64,000 nt of DNA from Marivivens donghaensis. GTDB taxonomy: Bacteria > Pseudomonadota > Alphaproteobacteria > Rhodobacterales > Rhodobacteraceae. The notes under the pieces were generated by a model, which made no database searches, was not told the origin of the DNA, and worked only from the letters and a program-made list of their open reading frames with translations. The stretch lies in NCBI RefSeq assembly GCF_030410045.1, contig NZ_JAUFRA010000009.1, forward strand, positions 124,001-188,000, given 5' to 3'. The translations under genes were made by a program, and so were the position numbers. Numbering within the stretch: the stretch's first letter is position 1; every line of letters starts with the position of its first letter. Of the stretch, positions 23,552 to 32,007 are shown piece by piece.

Positions 23552-24880
23552 TTACCACCGGCGTTCAAAACGGCGGCGCAGGATGACCGCGATTACGTTC
23601 ATGGCGAGAAGGAACACCAACAGGATGATGATACCTCCCCAAGCCCGTTCGTAATAGGCTGGATCAGCGCGTTTGGCCCATTCGTAGATTTGAGCAGGCA
23701 TTGCGGAGTTTGGGGACAGGAAGCCGTCAATTGGACCTGTCGGGTAATTCGTCGCGATAAAGCCGACCATACCGATTAGCAGAAGCGGTGCAGTTTCACC
23801 CAAGGCCTGCGCCAAACCGATGATCGTGCCTGTCAAAATGCCAGGCATGGCGAGAGGCAGAACATGGTGGAATACTGACTGCATTTTCGAGGCCCCTACC
23901 CCAAGCGCTGCTTCGCGGATCGAGGGCGGAACAGCTTTGAGTGCGGCGCGGGTCGAGATGATGATCGTCGGCAGGGTCATCAGTGTCAGCACCAGACCGC
24001 CGACCAGAGGTGCGGATTTAGGCAGGTGGCCGATCTGGATGAATACTGCCACGCCCAAGATACCGAAAACAATCGACGGAACAGCAGCTAGGTTCGAGAT
24101 GTTCACCTCGATCAAGTCGGTCCAGCGGCTCTTTGGTGCGAATTCTTCGAGGTAGATCGATGCAGCGACACCAATCGGGAGCGAAAGGAAAAGAACCACA
24201 AACATCATGAACAGAGAGCCTAGGATAGAGACGCCCATCCCCGCCTGTTCTGGACGTTCTTCGGACGCATCCGAGCCGATGATGAAATCGATATTAAACC
24301 GTTTTTCGACCATGCCAATGTCACGCATCTGATCAACCAGATCGAGGTGAGCGGCATCGAGGTTCTTATCGTTCGCGAGAGACTCGCGGGTCACGCGGCC
24401 TTTCAAATAGCCATCGACGCGAGAGGAGGTCAGGAAATCGAAGGAAACCGTATCACCGATGCGGTCAGGGTTCGCCAAAACGAAATCACGCATTTGCGCA
24501 GGCGCCGAGGACGACAGCATGTCGCCAAGTTTGCCAGCATCCATGTCGGTCTCGATGTTGGCCTCAGACACTTCGGTCAAAAGCGCCGCTTCGATCATTT
24601 TGCGATACTGCGACGTTTTCATCATCGACGCTTCTGCAGCCTCAATAGCCGCGGCGTCGAGTGTCACAGGAACGGTCACAAACGTCTGGCGGAATGCGCG
24701 GCTACCGTTGAACGCAATCGCGGTCACGAGAAGGATCAGGAACGCGCAGCCGATGGCAATCGCCGTGATGCCATACCACTTGAACCGTGCCTCGACAGCA
24801 TTGCGATTGCGCGTGCGGGCATCCTGAACGAGCAGCGATGATTTACCCGATGCGGAGTTATTTGCGGACGCGTCGGTCAT
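23552..24880 (-). CDS. pstA: Phosphate ABC transporter permease PstA (long form)
   Basis: A 442-residue inner-membrane permease. The C-terminal ~230 residues are the BPD_transp_1 domain with the EAALGVGASKMQSVFHHVLPLAMPGI coupling motif split here as EAALGVGAS and LPLAMPGILTG. The first ~200 residues are an alphaproteobacterial N-terminal extension (DUF3333 type) with one membrane segment near 37-58 and a periplasmic region. It overlaps pstC by four bases and pairs with PstC to form the channel. Confidence 0.95.
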   Translation of the reverse strand: MTDASANNSASGKSSLLVQDARTRNRNAVEARFKWYGITAIAIGCAFLILLVTAIAFNGSRAFRQTFVTVPVTLDAAAIEAAEASMMKTSQYRKMIEAALLTEVSEANIETDMDAGKLGDMLSSSAPAQMRDFVLANPDRIGDTVSFDFLTSSRVDGYLKGRVTRESLANDKNLDAAHLDLVDQMRDIGMVEKRFNIDFIIGSDASEERPEQAGMGVSILGSLFMMFVVLFLSLPIGVAASIYLEEFAPKSRWTDLIEVNISNLAAVPSIVFGILGVAVFIQIGHLPKSAPLVGGLVLTLMTLPTIIISTRAALKAVPPSIREAALGVGASKMQSVFHHVLPLAMPGILTGTIIGLAQALGETAPLLLIGMVGFIATNYPTGPIDGFLSPNSAMPAQIYEWAKRADPAYYERAWGGIIILLVFLLAMNVIAVILRRRFERRW

Positions 24881-26349
24881 TCGTACTGCTCCCGATATTT
24901 GCGGACAATGTAAAGGGCGAGAATGTTCAGCCCGAGGGTGACAACAAAGAGTGTCATCCCCAAGGCAAAGGCGACCAGAGCGGTGGCCGATGCAAAGTCG
25001 GTGTCACCTGTCAGCTGGGCAACGATGCGGGTCGTCACAGTGGTCATCGCATCGAAGGGGTTCAACGACAGCTGCGCCGCGGCCCCTGCCCCAAGCACAA
25101 CAATCATCGTTTCACCGATGGCACGCGAGGCCGCCAAAAGTACCGCACCTACGATACCAGGCAGAGCGGCAGGCAGGACAACTTGCTTGATCGTTTCCGA
25201 CTTTGTCGCGCCGAGGCCATAAGAGCCATCGCGCATCGCCTGAGGCACAGCGTTGATGATGTCGTCAGAAAGCGACGAAACAAATGGGATCAACATGATG
25301 CCCATTACAAGGCCAGCGGTCATTGCAGCGTCTGCACTACCCATCCACTGAACGCCAAGAACGCCACCGTCACCAAAGGCGGACTTCAGCAGCGGACCAA
25401 CGGTCAAAAGAGCAAACAAACCGTAAACGATGGTCGGGATACCAGCCAGAACCTCAAGCGCGGGTTTTGCGACGGCACGAACCCCTTTGGACGCATATTC
25501 AGATAGGTAGATCGCAGCGAAAAGGCCGATTGGAACAGCAACTAGGAGCGCGATGATCGAGATGTAAACGGTGCCCCACATCAGTGGCAGGATGCCGAGA
25601 TCGCTTTCGCCTTGGAAACGGGGGAGCCAGTTTAGACCAAAGAAAAAGTCAGTGGCCGAATACATGCCAAAGAACTTCACCGTGTTGAAGATCAGTGAGA
25701 GAACGATGCCGATTGTGGTCAGGATAGCGATCGATGCGGCCGTGATAAGAACGTAGCGCACAAAGGATTCGACCTGATTGCGAGCCCAGAGGTCGGGCCG
25801 AATTTTCGTTAGTGCAAAGGCGCCGCCAGCAATGGCCGCGGCCAGAACCACGATGGTTTTGAAAAGCGTTCCCGTCGCGTTCATGTTACGTGATGCACGT
25901 GCCGCATCAAGAATTTCAGGGGTGATATCAGAGCCTACGACCTTGCCGACTTGGGACAGAAGGCCTTTGATGTTGTCCGTCTCAGCATTCAAAGCTGCGA
26001 CTTCGTTGTCCGTGATAGCGCCTGCGGCAATTGCGGCGTCCAAACCTTCGGAAACATTGGTCACGTTGGACAAAACGAGCCCAAGCGTCGCACTGTCAGA
26101 AGCCTCTACCGATGTAATCATCGGGGCAATCGACATATTAACGATAATGGGCTGGGCGATCATCCAACCGGCGAGGATTGCAATCGACGGAACCATTGCG
26201 CCAATCGCAGTGTTCCAGCCGTAAAATCCAGGGAGAGAATGAAGTTTGCGGGAGTCGCCGCCTGCACTCTGTACTGCACGCTGCCGACCCAAAACAAACG
26301 CAACCGATGCGATAATGATGAGGGCAATTAAAATCCAGAGAAACGGCAT
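24877..26349 (-). CDS. pstC: Phosphate ABC transporter permease PstC (long form)
   Basis: A 490-residue permease, longer than the enteric protein because of an N-terminal membrane/periplasmic extension (about 1-200). The ABC permease part contains YLSEYASKGVRAVAKP, GIPTIVYGLFALLTVGP and the EAA-like loop GSYGLGATKSETIKQVVLPAA. Together with PstA it forms the phosphate channel. The gene follows pstS after an inverted repeat that may reduce its expression relative to pstS. Confidence 0.95.
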   Translation of the reverse strand: MPFLWILIALIIIASVAFVLGRQRAVQSAGGDSRKLHSLPGFYGWNTAIGAMVPSIAILAGWMIAQPIIVNMSIAPMITSVEASDSATLGLVLSNVTNVSEGLDAAIAAGAITDNEVAALNAETDNIKGLLSQVGKVVGSDITPEILDAARASRNMNATGTLFKTIVVLAAAIAGGAFALTKIRPDLWARNQVESFVRYVLITAASIAILTTIGIVLSLIFNTVKFFGMYSATDFFFGLNWLPRFQGESDLGILPLMWGTVYISIIALLVAVPIGLFAAIYLSEYASKGVRAVAKPALEVLAGIPTIVYGLFALLTVGPLLKSAFGDGGVLGVQWMGSADAAMTAGLVMGIMLIPFVSSLSDDIINAVPQAMRDGSYGLGATKSETIKQVVLPAALPGIVGAVLLAASRAIGETMIVVLGAGAAAQLSLNPFDAMTTVTTRIVAQLTGDTDFASATALVAFALGMTLFVVTLGLNILALYIVRKYREQYE

Positions 26350-26393
26350 AGGGACCCCAAATGCGTAAATTCTTGTTTGTGCCTTTAGACACG

Positions 26394-26425
26394 AAAAAGC
26401 GGAGGGACGGAACCCGTCCCCCCGC
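26394..26425 (-). terminator. Attenuating hairpin between pstS and pstC
   Basis: On the minus strand, 14 bases after the pstS stop, a 12-bp stem (26425-26414 with 26410-26399, two imperfect pairs) with a 3-nt loop is followed by TTTTT (complement of 26394-26398). Such intercistronic terminators allow high PstS and lower PstCAB levels. Confidence 0.65.
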
Positions 26426-26439
26426 CTATTTCAGGCCGA

Positions 26440-27477
26440 TTAGTTCGAGCCCATGGTCTCTTCGTTAGCAACCATTGCTTGGGTTGCTGCCAGCTCCGGA
26501 TCCGAAACCAGACCGTAAGCTGCGAGCGGGCCGTCAGGACCAGCGAGTTCGTCAGATACGAAGAACTGTGCGTACTCTTTCAGGCCCGGGATTGCGCCGA
26601 TGTGAGCTGCTTTGATGTAGAAGTACAGCGGACGCGATACAGGGTATTCTGCAGCAGCGATCGATGCAGTCGAAGGAACAACGCCGTTCATGGTCGCAAC
26701 CTGAAGTTTGTCAGTGTTGTTTTCGTAGAACGCGAGGCCGAACACACCGATGCCGTTGGTGTCAGCCGCGATACGTGCGAGGGTCTCAGTGTAGTCGCCG
26801 TCGATGTCTACGGACAGACCGTCGCCACGGATGGTCATACATGCTTCTTCAGCAGCGTCTTCGTCACCACCGTTGATCTCGAGAATTGCAGCCATCGCGC
26901 CAGTGTCTTCACAACCCTGAAGGATTACCTTCTCGTCGAATACTTCGCGGGTGCCGTGCTTGGTGCCCGGGATGAAGGCTTGGATCGGCTGGTCAGCGAA
27001 TTTTTCGTTTACTTCAGCCCAGTTGGTGTTCGGGTTTGCAACCATTGCACCGTCAACTGGCAGTTCAGCAGCCAGAGCAAGGTACCAGTCAGACGGTGTG
27101 AACTCGAAGGAGTTACCGTTGATGTCGGATGCGAACACAATGCCGTCATAGCCGATGCGAACTTGGATGATGTCGGTTACGCCGTTTGCAGCGCAGGTTT
27201 CAACTTCCGACGATTTGATAGCGCGCGAAGCGTTTGCGATGTCGATCGTATTCTCGCCTACGCCTTCACAGAAAGCTTTGAGGCCAGCAGACGAACCGCC
27301 CGATTCTACAACGGGGGTCGGGAAATCGGTGTTTTCGCCGAATGCTTCTGCAACGATCGAAGCGTAAGGCAGAACGGTCGACGAACCAGCGATCTGGACG
27401 TTGTCACGTGCTACTGCAGCAGTTGCGGATACGGCGGCGATCGCCAGGGTCGAGGCGGTCAGTTTCATGAACGACAT
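26440..27477 (-). CDS. pstS: Periplasmic phosphate-binding protein PstS
   Basis: A 345-residue phosphate-binding protein with a signal peptide of about 23 residues (MSFMKLTASTLAIAAVSATAAVA). The phosphate-contact motifs IAGSSTVLPYA, ESGGSSAGLKAFCEG and IANASRAIK are present, and the KHGTREVF segment is typical. It captures phosphate for PstCAB. A Pho box lies 87-114 bases upstream of the start. Confidence 0.95.
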   Translation of the reverse strand: MSFMKLTASTLAIAAVSATAAVARDNVQIAGSSTVLPYASIVAEAFGENTDFPTPVVESGGSSAGLKAFCEGVGENTIDIANASRAIKSSEVETCAANGVTDIIQVRIGYDGIVFASDINGNSFEFTPSDWYLALAAELPVDGAMVANPNTNWAEVNEKFADQPIQAFIPGTKHGTREVFDEKVILQGCEDTGAMAAILEINGGDEDAAEEACMTIRGDGLSVDIDGDYTETLARIAADTNGIGVFGLAFYENNTDKLQVATMNGVVPSTASIAAAEYPVSRPLYFYIKAAHIGAIPGLKEYAQFFVSDELAGPDGPLAAYGLVSDPELAATQAMVANEETMGSN

Positions 27478-27563
27478 TAAATAAACTCCTGTCTGTCAGA
27501 CATGGGTCACACGCGAGCCGCGTGACCTATGCGCCCCACCTAAGGGCGGCGTGACAACCTTTT

Positions 27564-27591
27564 GTGACACTTTTGTAAGAGTTTTATGACA
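27564..27591 (-). promoter_or_regulatory. Pho box upstream of pstS
   Basis: On the minus strand the hexamers TGTCAT (27591-27586), TCTTAC (27580-27575) and TGTCAC (27569-27564) repeat every 11 bases, separated by AAAAC/AAAAG, which is the PhoB-box pattern. A further GTGACA on the plus strand at 27551 is 13 bases on and out of register. The outer repeats fit the consensus better than the middle one. Confidence 0.75.
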
Positions 27592-27614
27592 TCCTAAGAT
27601 TTTTGCAGAAAACT

Positions 27615-28661
27615 TCATTCAACAGGCAAAATAACTGCGAACTCAGTACCCTCATTTACTACGGAATTGATCCGAAGGCGCCCGCGATGTCGGCTGATGA
27701 TATGTTTTACAATCGCAAGCCCAAGGCCTGTGCCGCCAACTTCGCGGCTACGGTGGCTATCAACGCGGTAGAATCGTTCAGTCAGGCGAGCAATGTGATG
27801 CGCTGCGATCCCTTCGCCATAATCCCGAACGCGCACCGTGATGCCTTGACCGCGCAAAAGTGCACTTTCTTGGGCCTCATCAATGATGACGTCGATTTTG
27901 CCACCACGTGCGCCATATTTGATCGCGTTTTCGATAAGATTGCGAAACACTTGACGTAATTGGTTTTCATCACCCGGAATGGACGGAACCGTTGGCGGGA
28001 AATGTGTAGTGACAGCGACCGCAGCCTTTTCCGCGACAGGCGCAAGCGCAAGGATCGTCGAATTGAGGATCGCATCAAGGTTAACGGGTTGAACGGGGCG
28101 AATGCGTTCATTCTCCTCAACCTTACTCAGCGACAATAGGTCCGAAACCAGCTGCGACATCCGCGTGGCTTCTTGTTCCATGATGGACAGAAACCGATCT
28201 TGCGCCTTGGGATCATTCCGTGCGGGCCCACGCAGCGTTTCGATAAACCCCATCAGCGCAGTGAGTGGCGTTTTTAGTTCATGACTGACGTTCGCCACAA
28301 AATCGCGACGCATTTTTCCCGCATCTTCAATATCGGTGAGGTCTTCGAAGGTGATCAGGACAGAGGTCCCCTTACCCGTTTCAATCGGAGCAATGTTGAC
28401 CCGAAACGTCGTATCTCGCCCGCTATCGCGCCCAAGGTAGCGTGATTCTTGCTTCGTCTTCGTGCGAAACACCGTCTCAATCGCGTCGAGGATATTGGGT
28501 TGCCGTAACCCCGTAATGCAGTGGCGCCCCACGATTTCCTGACCCAATAAGGCTCGCGCATGCCCATTGGCAACGGTGATCCGTTCGTCTGGTCCAATGA
28601 TCAAAGCCACCAGTGGCAGGGCTTGGACGATCTGGGCGGGGGTTGGGATATCTGGCGTCAT
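27615..28661 (-). CDS. phoR: Phosphate regulon sensor histidine kinase PhoR
   Basis: A PAS-containing histidine kinase (348 residues from the ATG at 28661). The PAS region (PDERITVANGHARALLG) is followed by the H-box FVANVSHELKTPLTAL with His127, the N-box NLIENAIKYGARGG and the G-boxes VRDYGEGI and GGTGLGLAIVKHI. No membrane helix is visible. An in-frame start at 28781 would add 40 residues, but that stretch overlies a near-consensus promoter for the divergent gene and lacks family resemblance, so I prefer 28661. It heads the pst-pho run, about 140 bases before pstS. Confidence 0.9.
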   Translation of the reverse strand: MTPDIPTPAQIVQALPLVALIIGPDERITVANGHARALLGQEIVGRHCITGLRQPNILDAIETVFRTKTKQESRYLGRDSGRDTTFRVNIAPIETGKGTSVLITFEDLTDIEDAGKMRRDFVANVSHELKTPLTALMGFIETLRGPARNDPKAQDRFLSIMEQEATRMSQLVSDLLSLSKVEENERIRPVQPVNLDAILNSTILALAPVAEKAAVAVTTHFPPTVPSIPGDENQLRQVFRNLIENAIKYGARGGKIDVIIDEAQESALLRGQGITVRVRDYGEGIAAHHIARLTERFYRVDSHRSREVGGTGLGLAIVKHIISRHRGRLRINSVVNEGTEFAVILPVE

Positions 28662-28723
28662 GCCGCTATTCGTAGCGTCCGTTTGTTTCCCTGCAAGTCT
28701 TTTCAACTCCCCCTTAAAGGTGA

Positions 28724-28751
28724 TTGCGACATGAGAAATACTCCGTATAAT
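28724..28751 (+). promoter_or_regulatory. Predicted sigma70 promoter of the 28812 gene
   Basis: TTGCGA (28724-28729), 16-nt spacer, and a perfect TATAAT (28746-28751), about 60 bases before the ATG at 28812. The adjacent GTATAC makes the region partly symmetrical, so it may serve phoR on the other strand too. Confidence 0.55.
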
Positions 28752-28811
28752 TGTATACGCAGTCGGTGTGTCTGACTGCATGACGAACGACTAAGAGTGG
28801 GGAAATCGGGG

Positions 28812-29192
28812 ATGGGAACCCTAAAAGCAACGCGCCTGCGCAGCACTGCGCAGCGATCTGTGATGCTTGTGATTGGACAGAAATCCGAGTGGGCTGATCC
28901 GGGTATTGCGGCAGAGGTTGCCGATTATCACTACGTCGATTTTTCCGACTTAGACCGTGTGCTTATGGCGCGTATTGAACCCGACACAGTCGTGTCGTCC
29001 CTCTTTGGTCGAGGGTTTGATGCGATTGATATCGCGAAGCAACTTCACCAACTTGAGTTTACAGGGCGCTACCGCGCGCTCACGGGGAACCTGCCCAACC
29101 CCGACATGATCCGTCGCGAAGTCGCACAAGTCGCGCCGGGTTTGGATTTTGACGTTCTGAACTTTCTAGCGCCCAAGATCACTCTGCACTGA
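28812..29192 (+). CDS. Conserved hypothetical protein, possible degenerate receiver-like domain
   Basis: A 126-residue protein I cannot assign. It reads SVMLVIGQKSEWADPGIA, YVDFSDLDRVLMARIEPDTVVSSLFGRGF-type core split by DAIDIAKQLHQLEFTGRYRAL and ends VAPGLDFDVLNF. The alternating beta-alpha pattern resembles a response-regulator receiver that has lost its acidic pocket and phospho-Asp; this is a structural guess. The ATG at 28812 follows a GGGGAAATCGGGG purine-rich site; a GTG at 28797 is less likely. It has its own good promoter, and its 3' end overlaps the convergent carbonic-anhydrase-like gene by 14 bases. Confidence 0.75.
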   Translation: MGTLKATRLRSTAQRSVMLVIGQKSEWADPGIAAEVADYHYVDFSDLDRVLMARIEPDTVVSSLFGRGFDAIDIAKQLHQLEFTGRYRALTGNLPNPDMIRREVAQVAPGLDFDVLNFLAPKITLH

Positions 29193-29706
29193 TCGCTCTG
29201 AGCCCTTTGCGATAACGCTCTGCGTTTTTCTGATAGCTCAACGCCGATCTGGTCAGACCTTCGATGGCGTCGTCGGTCAAGGTACGGATGATCTTACCCG
29301 GTGCCCCCATGACGAGCGACCCATCGGGGATCACTTTGCCCTCGGTGATCAATGCCCCTGCCCCGATCAAGCAGTTTTTACCGACCAAAGCGCCGTTCAT
29401 CACCATCGCACCCATCCCGATCAATGTGTTGTCGCCAATGGTGCAGCCGTGAAGCATAACCTTGTGACCGATGGTGCAGTTTTTACCGATGGTGAGCGGA
29501 TACCCCATATCTGTGTGGAGCACGCTGTTTTCTTGGATATTGCTCCCCTCGGCGAGTGTAAGCATTTCGTTGTCACCGCGCAGCGTTGACCCAAACCAGA
29601 CCGAAGATTTCGCGGCCAGCGTCACCTTGCCGATCAAGTTCACATCGTCAGCAACCCAAGCGCTTTCATCAATAATCGGGGCGATTCCGTCGAGTTCGTA
29701 AATCAT
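29179..29706 (-). CDS. Gamma-carbonic anhydrase-like hexapeptide-repeat protein
   Basis: A 175-residue left-handed beta-helix protein of the gamma-CA/PaaY/YrdA group. Hexapeptide repeats run from about residue 20 to 135 (NLIGKVTLAAKSSVWFG, GKNCTIGHKVMLHGCTIGDNTLIGMGAMVMNGALVGKNCLIGAGA). The histidines in TDMGYP-region and IGHKVMLHG are the metal ligands of the family. Enzymatic activity as a carbonic anhydrase is not proven for most members. It overlaps the gmk stop by four bases and is the last gene of the yicC-gmk run. Confidence 0.9.
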   Translation of the reverse strand: MIYELDGIAPIIDESAWVADDVNLIGKVTLAAKSSVWFGSTLRGDNEMLTLAEGSNIQENSVLHTDMGYPLTIGKNCTIGHKVMLHGCTIGDNTLIGMGAMVMNGALVGKNCLIGAGALITEGKVIPDGSLVMGAPGKIIRTLTDDAIEGLTRSALSYQKNAERYRKGLRAISAE

Positions 29707-30347
29707 CTGGCTTCAAACTCCTTGTTCAATCCGCGGACAAATTCATTGAGGCCCGGTTGACGATTAGCACGGGACCGTTCCGCCATGAGGATCGTTTTTA
29801 GTTCGGCTTCGGCGGCATCCACGTCGCGGTTCACGATCACATAGTCATATTCAGCCCAATGGCTGATCTCATCGCGACTTTGGGCCATGCGGTTCGCGAT
29901 CACCTCATCGCTGTCTTGTGCACGTCCACGTAGGCGCGATTCCAGATCAGCGATCGACGGAGGCAGAATGAAGATCGACACAACGTCATTGGCCAAGGCA
30001 GAGCGTCTGATTTGTTGACCGCCTTGCCAATCGATGTCGAAAATCGTGTCACGACCAGCCATCATAGCTGTTTCAACGGGGCCTTTCGGTGTGCCGTAGT
30101 AATTCCCGAAAACTTCCGCATGTTCTAGCATGTCGCCAGCGTCGACCATCGCTTCAAATTCGGGCTTGGTTTTAAAGTAATATTCGACACCATCGGTTTC
30201 GCCGGGGCGCGGATTGCGCGTGGTGGCCGAGACCGAAAACGAAAGTGTCGGGTCCCAGGCCATCAAACGTTTCGCCAATGTGGATTTCCCTGCCCCTGAC
30301 GGCGAGGACAAAATGATCAAGAGACCACGGCGTTGGATGGCAGACAT
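29703..30347 (-). CDS. gmk: Guanylate kinase
   Basis: A 214-residue guanylate kinase that converts GMP to GDP with ATP. The P-loop SGAGKST is at 17-23, and the GMP-binding segment FSVSATTRNPRPGETDGVEYYF follows. The ATG at 30347 is taken as start; a TTG immediately before it belongs to the junction with yicC (stop at 30351). Length is typical. Confidence 0.96.
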   Translation of the reverse strand: MSAIQRRGLLIILSSPSGAGKSTLAKRLMAWDPTLSFSVSATTRNPRPGETDGVEYYFKTKPEFEAMVDAGDMLEHAEVFGNYYGTPKGPVETAMMAGRDTIFDIDWQGGQQIRRSALANDVVSIFILPPSIADLESRLRGRAQDSDEVIANRMAQSRDEISHWAEYDYVIVNRDVDAAEAELKTILMAERSRANRQPGLNEFVRGLNKEFEAR

Positions 30348-30350
30348 CAA

Positions 30351-31241
30351 TTACTCCACATTCTGAATTTGTTCGCGCATCTGTTCGATGACGGCTTTTA
30401 ACTCTAGCCCAACGGCCGTAAGCCCAACAGCCTGAGATTTCGAACACAGGGTATTGGCTTCACGGTTAAATTCCTGCGCGAGAAAGTCGAGCTTGCGTCC
30501 CGCAGGGGCCGGATCGCTGATCAAACCACGGGCCGCATCGACATGAGCGCGAAGACGATCCAATTCCTCGGTCACGTCTTGTTTTACCGCAAGAACAGCG
30601 AGCTCTTGGGCCAGCCGTTGATCATCGACCTCTGCAATATCGGCGAGCACACGTTTCATCGCAGAGGTAAGTGCAGCGCGAACGTCGGCCTTACGCTCTT
30701 CGGCAGTAATCGATGCCTTTTCAATGAGTTCTTCGATCTTATTGAGGTGGTCTGTCACAACCGCATGCAGCGCCCGCCCTTCGGTTGCCCGCATCGCGGC
30801 GAAATCGTCGAGCAAGGGGCCAAAGTCATCGATCAAGTGTTTCAGAAGGTCGTCGTCATCTTCGGACAGGTTCGTTGGAACGAAAACGCCTTTGATATTG
30901 AGGATTTCGGCCGAGGTCGGGGTGTTGACCTGTAGCCCCATTGCTGCTGCACGTGCCTCGATGCGGCCAAGTGCCTCCAAAGCGCGGTCCAACGCTGCGG
31001 TGTCCACATCCAGTTTTTTATCTGTCTCGTCCCGCGTAAGCCGCAGGTTCAAGGTGATGTTCCCCCGCGAAAACCGTTTGGTCAGCGACGTGCGCACCGA
31101 TTGTTCCAGCCCTTCAATGCCGTCTGGGAGGCGTAGGCGAAGGTCGAGTCCCCGTGCGTTCACGCTGCGAATGTCCCAACTCCATTGGGTTGCGCCATGT
31201 GCGCCCGTTCGGCTGGCGAATGCGGTCATTGATCGGATCAC
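30351..31241 (-). CDS. yicC: YicC/YloC family endoribonuclease
   Basis: A YicC_N/DUF1732 protein. It begins V(M)IRSMTAFASRTG, matching the MIRSMTGF start of the family, and has the RSVNARGLDLRLRLP motif and the C-terminal EFNREANTLCSKSQAVGLT. E. coli YicC is an oligomeric endoribonuclease acting in RNA decay. The GTG at 31241 is chosen because AAAGGAGAGG lies just upstream; the longer open frame to 31265 would put that site inside the gene. The yicC-gmk neighbourhood is widespread. Confidence 0.92.
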   Translation of the reverse strand: MIRSMTAFASRTGAHGATQWSWDIRSVNARGLDLRLRLPDGIEGLEQSVRTSLTKRFSRGNITLNLRLTRDETDKKLDVDTAALDRALEALGRIEARAAAMGLQVNTPTSAEILNIKGVFVPTNLSEDDDDLLKHLIDDFGPLLDDFAAMRATEGRALHAVVTDHLNKIEELIEKASITAEERKADVRAALTSAMKRVLADIAEVDDQRLAQELAVLAVKQDVTEELDRLRAHVDAARGLISDPAPAGRKLDFLAQEFNREANTLCSKSQAVGLTAVGLELKAVIEQMREQIQNVE

Positions 31242-31392
31242 GATGGCCTCTCCTTTTGTTGCCAATGGCTTAATGCAAATTGGGGCACTGCGGCAAGTGG
31301 CGCGACGGCCTGTTAACCTTGATGCGCGAAGGGTCGTGTCAATTTGAATGAATTGTTTTATGAATTTGAATCACCCGTTAAGGATGTGCGAC

Positions 31393-32007
31393 ATGGACAC
31401 GCCACACCAAACAAATAGCGAAACGCTCAAGGTGCTTGAGGCCTATTGGCATGAATTGCGCGGCCCTAAAACGTTGCCTGAACGTCGTGCCATTGATCCA
31501 ACGCGAATTGACGCGGCTCTGCCCTATTCTTTTATCTTGGAACGTGTGGCCCCGGGTGTAGGGCGGTTGCGTGTCAGCGGTCAAAAAATCAACGACCTGA
31601 TGATGATGGAGGCGCGCGGCATGCCTCTGTCCATGCTGTTTGAACCGACCGAACGGGATCGTTTGCAGACCTATGTTGAGGCGTGTTTTGCCGATCCAGC
31701 GATTGTCGAGCTGTCGTTGACCACTCAAAGTGGCCTCTCGCGGCCAAAGTTTACAGGGCGGCTCCTCTTGATGCCGCTCGCGGGTGTGAACGGAATCCCG
31801 ACGCGGGCACTTGGTGCAATTGTGACTGAAGGTATTCAGGGGCGCAGCGCACGTCGGTTCTCTATCGAAGTCCCAGCCCCTGTTCGTCACGAAAAGATCA
31901 ATATTGCCCCCATGCAGGCTTTTGATCAGGCGCTCTATGCGGGTGAACGAAAAAGGCCGACCCAACGGCCGGCCCTTCGTTTGGTTGTCGACAACGACCG
32001 CGATTAA
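31393..32007 (+). CDS. PAS domain-containing protein (PAS_5 type)
   Basis: A single-domain protein of about 204 residues. The segment LEAYWHELRGPKTLPERRAIDPTRID split as LEAYWHELRG, then LPYSFILERV, GVGRLRVSGQKINDLMMMEARGMPLS and LLMPLAGVNG is characteristic of the alphaproteobacterial PAS_5 group, whose role is unknown. The ATG at 31393 has AAGGA eight bases upstream; ATGs at 31348 and 31384 are in frame. It ends with a basic tail and shares TTAA with the convergent DAHP synthase gene. Confidence 0.82.
   Translation: MDTPHQTNSETLKVLEAYWHELRGPKTLPERRAIDPTRIDAALPYSFILERVAPGVGRLRVSGQKINDLMMMEARGMPLSMLFEPTERDRLQTYVEACFADPAIVELSLTTQSGLSRPKFTGRLLLMPLAGVNGIPTRALGAIVTEGIQGRSARRFSIEVPAPVRHEKINIAPMQAFDQALYAGERKRPTQRPALRLVVDNDRD

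Noticed and set aside
26479..27480. 333-residue open frame opposite pstS
   Set aside because: Antisense shadow of pstS, no recognisable motif.
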